This document shows, piece after piece, positions 1 through 5,544 of a stretch of DNA of 6,852 bases. This DNA is from Kiritimatiellia bacterium (GTDB lineage Bacteria > Verrucomicrobiota > Kiritimatiellia > SLAD01). Every line of letters begins with the position of its first letter. Position 1 is the first letter of the stretch. The notes under the pieces were generated by a model. That model saw only the letters and a program-made list of their open reading frames with translations, was not told where the DNA came from and made no database searches. The position numbers and the translations under genes are program-made. The DNA is taken from assembly GCA_007127595.1 (NCBI GenBank), contig SKZA01000279.1:1-6852 (forward strand). Reading direction: 5' to 3'.

Positions 1-1
1 A

Positions 2-2905
2 TTCATAGACGTGGTGCACAACCATTACGGCCCCAGCGACCTGGATATGTGGCGGTTTGATGGCTGGTATGAGAACAATTTGGGCGGCATTTACTTCTAT
101 AACGACGGTCGCGCGCATACGCCGTGGGGATCCACGCGTCCCGATTTCGGCCGTCAGGAAGTACGCGATTTTATTCGCGACCAGATCTTCATGTGGGTGG
201 AGGAATACCGCATCGGCGGTTTCCGATGGGATTCCGTTTATAACATCATCAACACCGACTGGGGGTTCAACGATACGGGCCGCCAGATGCTGGATGACAT
301 CAATACGGAACTGGCCAATACCTATCCGAACGTGGTGCGCGGCGCGGAAGATCATGCGTTCGACGGCCTGATGAATTTCCAGAACCAGTGGGATGTCGCG
401 TATCGCTGGGGATTGCATGGGCAAATCGTGCCGGGCTCCGATTCCGGTCGCGATATGTGGGTTGTGCGTGACTTACTGGCGAACTGGGCTTCTCATGCGC
501 GGGTGGTCTTTACGGAGGCGCATGATTACATCGCCGCCAGTCACGAACGAAGCCGTATCCCGCGTGAGATTTTCTGGGATGAACCGGAAAGCATCTGGTC
601 GCGTAAACGCTCATTGCTGGGCGCCGGCATCGTGATGACAACGCCCGGCATCCCCATGATCTTTCAGGGACAGGAGATGCTTGAGACGCAGGCCTTTCAT
701 GACGACACCCCTCTACGCTGGGACCGCACCAATACCTTTGCCGGTATCGTCCGGGCCTATACCGAGCTGATTCACTCGCGTCGCAATCTGCGCGGCGGGA
801 TGCAGGGATTGAAGGGTACGGGCATAGACGTACACCACGTCAACAACGACGACAAGGTTATCGCCTACATCCGCTGGGATGCGGGAGGAGGAACCGATGA
901 TGTAGTCGTGGTGGCCAATTTTGCCAATACCCAATGGACCAACGACAACTACATGATCGCGTTTCCCTCCGACGGGGTATGGTACAGCCATTTCAATAGC
1001 GATTCCCAACTGTACGGCGCCGATTTTGGCGGGATCGGGTCGGACCAAGTAACGGTCTCCGGCGGCCAAGGCGCCGTCAACATGGGGAGCTACAGCATTC
1101 AGATCTTCTCGCTTACACCGTCGCAGGGCACAGGTCTCGTAACCTCTGATCCGGAGTCACCAAGCGGCTGTAACCCGGTGACCATCACGTTTGATCCGGC
1201 CGCGGGCCCCTTGGAGAATGCGACCAACCTATTTGTTCACATTGGCCGGAACGATTGGCAGGACATCGAAGACATCCCCATGGTAGAGCAAGTCGGCGGC
1301 ACATGGGAAGTCACCGTCCCGGTCACGAATGGCACGTATGAGTTGAACATGGTGTTCTTCGGCTGGGTATCGGATGAGCAAGTATGGGATACGAACGAGG
1401 ACCACCAGTGGGTGCTTCCCATCAGCAACTGCGCGGGATTGCCGGGAACGGCGTCGGTCTCGCCGACTTTTCCGCAGGGTTGTGTGCCGATCACCATTAC
1501 GTACCAGGAGCGCGATGGCCTGTTGACCAATGCCGCGAATATCTACCTGTATATTGGGCGAAACGGTTGGCTCAGTCCCCAAAGCCTGCCCCTGAACAAC
1601 ACGATCGATGATCATTGGAGTATCACGTACACGATTCCCCAGGATACCTGGCAATTGGACTTTGTCTTTCACGACGGGAATCCTGATCTGGAGGAACGAA
1701 TCTGGGACAACAACGACTGGAACGACTGGCAGGTGTTCATCACGGGCTGCGTAGCGACTGACTTTACCGGAGTAAAAATAACCAATCCGGCTTCGGACAT
1801 TTTCATTCCGTATACACAAACCGTCTTCGATCTCGTCGGCGAAGCGTCACGCCTCGAAGGTGACCTGCACTGGGAAAATCAGAAGACGGGAGCGAGCGGT
1901 GTCATTCCCGTGGCGAGCAACTGGAATGTCTTGTCGTTGCCGATGGATGTGGGCGCGAACCTGTTCCGTATCGCGGGGACCAATCTCACCGACAATCCGA
2001 ACGCCGGCGCGCGGGACAGCGCAACGAACCAGACGTATGTCGGCGGCGGCAGTTGGCAGAATGGCCAGAACGGCGGCCAAGGCTGGGGCGGCGGATGGGA
2101 ACTTTCGTCGACTAGCGAGAATGCGGGACATTTCCTGGCGTCCGGTGAAACCAATCAGGTGACGCTGCCGTATGCTTGGGGCTTATGGGCCCATAGTGGC
2201 GGCTTGAGTGAAGCCGTGAGGCCGTTTGCCGATCACCTGCATGTCGGCGATGAATTCCGCGTTCGCTTTGAGAATAATTGGATTGAGGAAGGCGGCACCG
2301 TCGGTATCAGCATGCAGAACCGGTTTGGTCAGGATCTGTTTGAGTTTTTCTTCATCGGGCTGGCTACGAATTATATGATCAATGATGCCGGAGGGGCGCA
2401 TGATACGGGCATGGGCTGGACGGATGGCGGTTTGGATATAGCGTTCGAACTGATTTCCTCCGACACCTATGTTTTCTCAGCCGGCGGGATGTCGATCACG
2501 GGGACGCTTGCAACTACATCAGAGATGTTGGTCGATCGGTTCCGTGCGTATAATTCCAATGCCGGTGGCGGTTGGGAGCGCAACGTTTATGTGTCCGATC
2601 TCGCCATCGACGGCGATCCGCTGGATAGTGTCGAGCATACGGCGTCGCGCACCATCAACCGCCGGTACGGACCGCACTTTGAAGTGATGCCGTCCATCGA
2701 GCCGGACGAAACACGCATACGGTTTCCGGTCACTCAATCGACGTATCGGTACGATGTGCTGTACACGACGAACCTTCTCGCAAATCCGATACAGTGGAAC
2801 GAGATAGGATTCGATCAGCAGGGGACCGGTACCCCTATGGAGTTCATCGTCACCAATGACATGCCGAAGATGTTTCTGCGCACGCGCGTTCAGCCGGTTG
2901 AGTAA
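2..2905 (+). CDS. Secreted multi-domain GH13 alpha-amylase/branching-type enzyme (5' end outside window)
   Basis: Acts on alpha-1,4-glucans such as starch or glycogen; the exact reaction (hydrolysis, branching or transfer) is not decidable here. The frame is open to the left edge, so the true start and any signal peptide are missing. Counting the GTG at 11 as residue 1, GH13 region I (DVVHNH, nt 8-25), the nucleophile Asp74 in GFRWDSV, the probable acid/base Glu113 in GAED and region IV (TEAHD, His171-Asp172) are all present. The early GPSDLDMWRFDGW stretch resembles glucan branching enzymes. The barrel ends near 260 and a beta C-domain runs to about 370. Two tandem starch-binding-like modules follow (about 377-474 and 480-580), then an Ig-like module (about 586-677), a Gly/Trp-rich jelly-roll-like module (about 680-870) and a C-terminal module (about 883-961) of unknown role. 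The architecture implies export. GH13 membership is very safe; the accessory module names are tentative. Confidence 0.93.
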   Translation, partial: FIDVVHNHYGPSDLDMWRFDGWYENNLGGIYFYNDGRAHTPWGSTRPDFGRQEVRDFIRDQIFMWVEEYRIGGFRWDSVYNIINTDWGFNDTGRQMLDDINTELANTYPNVVRGAEDHAFDGLMNFQNQWDVAYRWGLHGQIVPGSDSGRDMWVVRDLLANWASHARVVFTEAHDYIAASHERSRIPREIFWDEPESIWSRKRSLLGAGIVMTTPGIPMIFQGQEMLETQAFHDDTPLRWDRTNTFAGIVRAYTELIHSRRNLRGGMQGLKGTGIDVHHVNNDDKVIAYIRWDAGGGTDDVVVVANFANTQWTNDNYMIAFPSDGVWYSHFNSDSQLYGADFGGIGSDQVTVSGGQGAVNMGSYSIQIFSLTPSQGTGLVTSDPESPSGCNPVTITFDPAAGPLENATNLFVHIGRNDWQDIEDIPMVEQVGGTWEVTVPVTNGTYELNMVFFGWVSDEQVWDTNEDHQWVLPISNCAGLPGTASVSPTFPQGCVPITITYQERDGLLTNAANIYLYIGRNGWLSPQSLPLNNTIDDHWSITYTIPQDTWQLDFVFHDGNPDLEERIWDNNDWNDWQVFITGCVATDFTGVKITNPASDIFIPYTQTVFDLVGEASRLEGDLHWENQKTGASGVIPVASNWNVLSLPMDVGANLFRIAGTNLTDNPNAGARDSATNQTYVGGGSWQNGQNGGQGWGGGWELSSTSENAGHFLASGETNQVTLPYAWGLWAHSGGLSEAVRPFADHLHVGDEFRVRFENNWIEEGGTVGISMQNRFGQDLFEFFFIGLATNYMINDAGGAHDTGMGWTDGGLDIAFELISSDTYVFSAGGMSITGTLATTSEMLVDRFRAYNSNAGGGWERNVYVSDLAIDGDPLDSVEHTASRTINRRYGPHFEVMPSIEPDETRIRFPVTQSTYRYDVLYTTNLLANPIQWNEIGFDQQGTGTPMEFIVTNDMPKMFLRTRVQPVE
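1139..1750 (+). repeat. Two tandem starch-binding-like modules inside the GH13 enzyme
   Basis: Residues about 377-474 and 480-580 of the enzyme (GTG at 11 as residue 1) are divergent copies of one module. Each has GC-x-PxTITF/Y near its start, a shared IGRN-x-W motif in the middle, a VWD/IWD motif and a closing W-V-x-I segment ending in Cys. The IGRN-x-W pattern resembles CBM25-type starch-binding modules, which bind glucan with exposed aromatics. One Cys opens and one closes each copy (Cys387/Cys474 and Cys491/Cys580), which fits a disulfide clasp in an exported protein. Module family and disulfides are inferred. Confidence 0.7.
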
Positions 2906-2941
2906 TCCGACATTCACCATGATCCGGTGTGATTTTCGAGC

Positions 2942-2949
2942 GGAGGAAG
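2942..2949 (+). promoter_or_regulatory. Ribosome binding site of the ABM-domain gene
   Basis: GGAGGAAG lies 4 bases before the ATG at 2954, a strong Shine-Dalgarno match that fixes the start. No convincing promoter is visible in the 48 bases after the amylase stop, so read-through from upstream is possible. Confidence 0.8.
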
Positions 2950-2953
2950 AAGG

Positions 2954-3265
2954 ATGAGCTTGTTGGTGGTACACGTACACGTGCACGTGAAGGCCGATCG
3001 GGTGGACGCGTTCAAGGAAGCGACCTTGGAGAATGCGCGCAACAGCGTGCAGGAGCCGGGCATCGCCCGTTTCGACGTGGTGCAGCAGGAGGATGATCCC
3101 ACGCGCTTTGTGCTGGTCGAGGTTTACAAGACGCCGGACGCGCCCGCGGTGCACAAGGAAACGGCGCACTACGCCCAATGGCGCGATACCGTTGCGGACA
3201 TGATGGCCGAACCCCGTTCGAGCGTGAAGTACGCCAACGTGTTTCCCGACGATGCGGGCTGGTAG
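2954..3265 (+). CDS. ABM-domain protein, LsrG-like (antibiotic biosynthesis monooxygenase superfamily)
   Basis: A 103-residue cytoplasmic protein of the dimeric alpha/beta ABM fold. It shares the LsrG-type landmarks: an N-terminal V-rich strand, then a helix with D18-A-F, the SVQEPGIARFDVVQ segment (residues 31-44), an E-V-Y-K strand (56-59) and HKETAHYAQW (67-76). LsrG of E. coli processes phosphorylated autoinducer-2. Other ABM proteins are quinol or heme monooxygenases or stress proteins, so the substrate here is open. No lsr transport or kinase genes are in the window, which argues against a true AI-2 role. Length matches the family. The first strand is oddly alternating Val/His (residues 5-12), encoded by a short ACGT-rich repeat. 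The downstream iron alcohol dehydrogenase may be a functional partner separated by later insertions; that is inference. Confidence 0.85.
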   Translation: MSLLVVHVHVHVKADRVDAFKEATLENARNSVQEPGIARFDVVQQEDDPTRFVLVEVYKTPDAPAVHKETAHYAQWRDTVADMMAEPRSSVKYANVFPDDAGW

Positions 3266-3297
3266 TGACGCGTAATCGGAGCGTGGCTGCGCATCAC
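3265..3297 (+). terminator. Possible weak terminator after the ABM gene
   Basis: An imperfect 10-bp stem (3265-3274 with 3288-3297, one mismatch and one G-T pair) starts at the last base of the ABM stop codon and is followed by GTTTCTC. It lacks a real T-run and the loop is long (13 bases), so it may be chance. Confidence 0.25.
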
Positions 3298-3397
3298 GTT
3301 TCTCATCATCCCGACAATGCCGGTTTTCAATTCTTATTGGTACATAATCAACATTCGCCTCTGTTTCGCTTCCGTTGATTTGTGGTGGATACCGGAA

Positions 3398-3483
3398 GGC
3401 GCCCTGCTGGAGCAGGGCGCTACGAAGACACGAACGATCGTCGTCTCCTCTTCTTGTGTAGCTCCCTGCTCCAGCAGGGAGCC
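3398..3483. repeat. REP/BIME-like pair of inverted hairpins
   Basis: Two short perfect hairpins lie head to head. The left one (3399-3420) has a 10-bp stem GCGCCCTGCT around GG. The right one (3461-3482) has a 10-bp stem GCTCCCTGCT around CC. The outer arms 3398-3423 and 3458-3483 are reverse complements at 24 of 26 positions, so the whole unit can also fold as one long cruciform. The 34-base spacer is not clearly coding and contains the small palindrome ACGATCGT (3434-3441). The form matches bacterial REP doublets (BIMEs), mobilised in trans by RAYT transposases; no such gene is in the window. It may also act as an RNA stability or termination structure between the ABM and regulator genes. 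Confidence 0.85.
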
Positions 3484-3550
3484 GTCAGGTTCACAGGCGT
3501 ATTGGAGCGCAGTTATAAGCTGGGCTTGTGGCTGAATAAGATCCCAAATA
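3484..3550. other. Intergenic stretch between hairpin element and promoter
   Basis: Together with 3298-3397 this completes the 337-base non-coding gap 3266-3602. I see no gene, RNA or terminator in either piece. The stretch becomes AT-rich towards 3550. Segment 3298-3397 contains only a 7-bp inverted pair, AATCAAC (3346-3352) and GTTGATT (3374-3380), of doubtful meaning. Confidence 0.5.
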
Positions 3551-3566
3551 ATAACTCAAGAGCTAT
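3551..3566. promoter_or_regulatory. Upstream operator O1 (imperfect palindrome)
   Basis: ATAACTC-AA-GAGCTAT is a 7+2+7 palindrome with one mismatched pair. It matches O2 at 13 of 16 positions and sits 32 bp upstream of it, about three DNA turns. Its last base is the first base of the -35 box. It is probably bound by the adjacent Xre regulator; binding is inferred. Confidence 0.7.
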
Positions 3567-3594
3567 TGACACATGTGCAGTAATAACTTAAAAG
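3566..3594 (+). promoter_or_regulatory. Sigma70-type promoter of the regulator-dehydrogenase operon
   Basis: A perfect -35 TTGACA (3566-3571), a 17-base spacer and a -10-like TAAAAG (3589-3594, 4 of 6 to consensus). The -35 abuts operator O1 and the -10 lies inside O2, so a bound repressor would block polymerase. The expected transcript start is about 3601, only a couple of bases before the ATG at 3603. Confidence 0.65.
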
Positions 3595-3598
3595 TTAT
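3583..3598. promoter_or_regulatory. Downstream operator O2 (perfect palindrome)
   Basis: ATAACTT-AA-AAGTTAT has perfect 7-bp arms around AA and covers the -10 element of the promoter. It is the stronger of the two matching sites and ends 4 bases before the regulator ATG. The arrangement is typical of autorepressed antitoxin-like regulators. Confidence 0.75.
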
Positions 3599-3602
3599 CA
3601 CC

Positions 3603-3962
3603 ATGAGTATATCTCCTGATATTCCTGAAGCGGGGTGGATTCGGACCATGCGCGAGGCCGCCGGCATTTCCTCCTATGAGCTGGCCCGGCGCGCGGGGGT
3701 ATCGCAACCCACCGTCATCAATTGGGAGCGTCGCGAGCGTGCGCGTACCATAACACTGGGCTCGTTGCTCCGCGCGGCCGAAGCGTTGGATGGCGAACTA
3801 ATGTACGCCATTACCGGTCGGCACACGACGGAGGCGGGGCCACGGACGAAACTGCGGGCCCGGAAAGCCGCAAAGCCATCGACGCGACCGAAGCCTGCGC
3901 CCGTCACGTCTTCGGACCCGTCGCACACCCAGTCCATTGATCCGAACAGCATTTGGGAGTAG
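3603..3962 (+). CDS. Xre-family HTH regulator, 'mobile mystery protein A'-like, apparently orphan
   Basis: A 119-residue DNA-binding protein. Residues about 9-60 form one Xre-type helix-turn-helix (AGWIRTMREAAGIS, then LARRAGVSQPTVINWE, then TITLGSLLRAAEALDGELMYAI). This pattern resembles the MmpA family, normally paired with a Fic/DOC protein (MmpB) in a toxin-antitoxin-like module. No Fic-type gene is found on either side. The usual MmpA N-terminal extension is missing and the last 47 residues are a basic, Pro/Ser/Thr-rich, probably disordered tail ending in DPNSIWE. I chose ATG 3603. The earlier in-frame ATG 3573 would put the O2 operator and the -10 inside the coding region. No Shine-Dalgarno precedes 3603, so leaderless translation is likely. 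It probably represses its own promoter via O1 and O2. The MmpA relation is likely but not proven; the HTH call is firm. Confidence 0.85.
   Translation: MSISPDIPEAGWIRTMREAAGISSYELARRAGVSQPTVINWERRERARTITLGSLLRAAEALDGELMYAITGRHTTEAGPRTKLRARKAAKPSTRPKPAPVTSSDPSHTQSIDPNSIWE
3955..3959 (+). promoter_or_regulatory. Ribosome binding site of the dehydrogenase, inside the regulator's 3' end
   Basis: GGGAG lies 10 bases before the ATG at 3970 and overlaps the last codons of the regulator, whose stop ends at 3962. This supports 3970 over the in-frame ATG at 3937, which would overlap the regulator by 26 bases and add residues the family does not have. It also suggests translational coupling. Confidence 0.65.
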
Positions 3963-3969
3963 ACGCCCG

Positions 3970-5253
3970 ATGCGCTTCCAGTTTGCCACGACGGATCGTA
4001 TCATCTTCGGAGAAGGCACGGCTCGTGAGGCGCCAACCCTTGCAGCGGAGTTCGGCCGGCACGCCTTGGTGGTGACGGGCCGATCTCGGGAACGCAGCGC
4101 ATTCCTAATCGACCTCCTCAAGGAACGCCAGGTCCGCGTGACTCCGTATATCGTGGTCGGCGAACCGACGACGGATAGGATTGCAGACGGCTTGCGTGTC
4201 GCTCGCGAGGCGCAATGCGACCAGGTCATCGGCATCGGTGGCGGCAGTGTGATCGACGCCGCCAAGATCATCTCAGCGCTAATGACGAATGACGGCGAAT
4301 TGATGGAATACCTCGAAGTTATTGGCGAGGGGCGGCCTCTCGCGCATCGCGCCGCGCCGTACATTGCGATGCCCACGACCGCCGGCACGGGAGCGGAAGT
4401 GACGCGCAACGCAGTGGTCGGGTCGCCTGAGCACCGCGTGAAGGTGAGTATGCGCAACGAGTTGATGTTGCCGCGTGTCGCGCTCGTTGATCCCGAACTC
4501 ACGTATGATTTGCCGCAGGACATCACGGCGGCGTCCGGATTGGATGCGTTGACGCAGTTGATGGAAGTCTTTGTGAGCGACAACTCCAGCCCGATGACTG
4601 ATGCGGTGTGTCGCGAAGGGATGAGCCGGGCTCGTAATCTGCGGACAGCATGGGAAGGGAGCAACCGTGCGATTCTCCAGAGGTCCTTCAAGGCTGGATT
4701 GGAGGGACGACCTCCGTGTCGTCCTGTTCTTGATCGTGACCAGGATCGGACGGGACGGAGCCCGTCCCTCCATGAAGAAGATGACGAAGGCGCATCATTT
4801 CGCCGCGCTCGGGCGGACATGTGTCTGGCGGCGTTATGCAGCGGCTTGGCGTTGGCGAACGCCCGGTTGGGCGCCGTGCACGGGTTGGCCGGGCCGTTGG
4901 GCGGGATGTATCCCGCGCCGCACGGGGCGGTGTGCGCGCGCCTGTTGCCATTTGTCATGGAGGCCAACCTGAATGCACTGCGCGAACGCGATCCCGAAAA
5001 CCGATCCGTGGAGCGCTACGACGAGATCGCGCGCATTCTGACCGGTCGCCCGGATGCCGTTGCACAGGATGGGATGGATTGGGTGCAGGCATTATGCGAC
5101 ACGCTTTCCGTCCAGGGGCTGGGTGCGTACGGCGTGCAGGCCGGTGACTTCCACGACATCATTTCGAAGTCCCGTAATTCCAGCAGCATGAAGGGAAACC
5201 CGGTCACACTGACGGACGAGGAAGTGATCGACGTGCTGCAGCGCGCGCTGTGA
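3970..5253 (+). CDS. Iron-containing alcohol dehydrogenase with in-frame palindromic insertion
   Basis: An NAD(P)H-dependent group III (iron-type) alcohol dehydrogenase of 427 residues, probably cytoplasmic, interconverting an alcohol and an aldehyde or ketone; substrate unknown. The start MRFQFATTDRIIFGEG is typical. The nucleotide-binding GGGS is at residues 90-93, followed by PTTAGTGAEVT. Metal-site positions are Asp192, Gln196, His304 and His318. In FucO these are Asp, His, His and His with the same spacing (4 between the first two, 14 between the last two). The Gln (DALTQ) occurs in a related subfamily as I recall it, so it need not inactivate the enzyme. The C-terminus SSSMKGNPVTLTDEE is also typical. 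Family members are near 385-395 residues; about 40 extra residues lie between Asn232 and Ala282, where a palindromic element is inserted in frame. Both flanking halves are well conserved, so the enzyme may still work. It is probably expressed from the regulator's autoregulated promoter. Confidence 0.9.
   Translation: MRFQFATTDRIIFGEGTAREAPTLAAEFGRHALVVTGRSRERSAFLIDLLKERQVRVTPYIVVGEPTTDRIADGLRVAREAQCDQVIGIGGGSVIDAAKIISALMTNDGELMEYLEVIGEGRPLAHRAAPYIAMPTTAGTGAEVTRNAVVGSPEHRVKVSMRNELMLPRVALVDPELTYDLPQDITAASGLDALTQLMEVFVSDNSSPMTDAVCREGMSRARNLRTAWEGSNRAILQRSFKAGLEGRPPCRPVLDRDQDRTGRSPSLHEEDDEGASFRRARADMCLAALCSGLALANARLGAVHGLAGPLGGMYPAPHGAVCARLLPFVMEANLNALRERDPENRSVERYDEIARILTGRPDAVAQDGMDWVQALCDTLSVQGLGAYGVQAGDFHDIISKSRNSSSMKGNPVTLTDEEVIDVLQRAL
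4666..4812. repeat. Palindromic element inserted in frame in the dehydrogenase gene
   Basis: The core is two hairpins in inverted arrangement. The left one has a 7-bp stem GGACGAC/GTCGTCC (4705-4711 with 4718-4724). The right one has a 7-bp stem GGGACGG/CCGTCCC (4752-4758 with 4762-4768). The arms 4700-4724 and 4747-4771 are reverse complements at 21 of 25 positions. The element is read through as an Arg/Pro/Asp/Glu-rich peptide (EGRPPCRP to RTGRSPSLHEE) with no place in the enzyme fold. Outer limits are approximate, taken from where family-like sequence stops (AWEGSN) and resumes (RADMCLAAL). The design matches REP doublets and, by position in a gene, Rickettsia palindromic elements. The sequence is unrelated to the element at 3398-3483. 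Confidence 0.75.
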
Positions 5254-5301
5254 CGGCGGCGACCCGGGTAAAACGGAAAGGCATCTGTCGCAATCAATGC
5301 T
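5254..5301. other. Short gap between dehydrogenase and tRNA promoter
   Basis: I see no terminator or gene. A small ACCCGGGT palindrome lies near 5264-5271, without a following T-run. Confidence 0.4.
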
Positions 5302-5330
5302 TTGACATGCGTGGAGCTCTTCCCTATTGT
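5302..5330 (+). promoter_or_regulatory. Sigma70-type promoter of the tRNA gene
   Basis: A perfect -35 TTGACA (5302-5307), an exact 17-base spacer and -10 TATTGT (5325-5330, 4 of 6). Predicted transcription start is near 5337, seven bases before the mature tRNA end, as usual for strong tRNA promoters. Confidence 0.75.
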
Positions 5331-5343
5331 GTTGCACCTCCAT

Positions 5344-5419
<76 letters not shown>

Positions 5420-5530
5420 ATAAGGAGCGATTAAGTGCCGGCGAGTAGGAAAAGCGCACCCGTCCATTCTTCCGCGTCCCCAACATCGGCTTGCATCTGT
5501 GCGCGTCTCGTTCCATGCTGATGAGCTTTG
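5420..5530. other. Intergenic gap between tRNA and rfbA
   Basis: Apart from short imperfect stems I see no terminator, gene or strong promoter. A TTGCAT with a poor -10 17 bases later exists but is weak. Confidence 0.4.
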
Positions 5531-5536
5531 AGGGAG
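5531..5536 (+). promoter_or_regulatory. Ribosome binding site of rfbA
   Basis: AGGGAG sits 8 bases before the ATG at 5545 and supports that start. Confidence 0.75.
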
Positions 5537-5544
5537 TTTGACGC

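Noticed and set aside
1229..1819. 196-codon open frame on the - strand
   Set aside because: Antisense to the starch-binding modules, which are clearly coding on the + strand.
2916..2931. Hairpin CACC/GGTG after the amylase as a terminator
   Set aside because: The stem is only 4 bp with a 7-base loop; too weak to call.
2519..3178. 219-codon open frame on the - strand
   Set aside because: It spans the end of the amylase and the ABM gene antisense, with no family-like motifs.
3398..3483. CRISPR array or IS element ends
   Set aside because: There are only two units in inverted, not direct, orientation, and no transposase; a REP-like doublet fits better.
3382..3591. Small + strand open frames across the hairpin element
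   Set aside because: They read through the REP-like palindrome, lack ribosome binding sites and show no protein-like features.
3573..3602. Upstream ATG as start of the Xre regulator
   Set aside because: It would place the perfect operator and the -10 inside the coding region and adds ten residues without family support.
3798..4967. Long 389-codon open frame on the - strand
   Set aside because: It is antisense to the regulator and dehydrogenase, is Arg/Ser/Pro-rich with no recognisable motif, and fits the shadow expected from GC-rich codon use.
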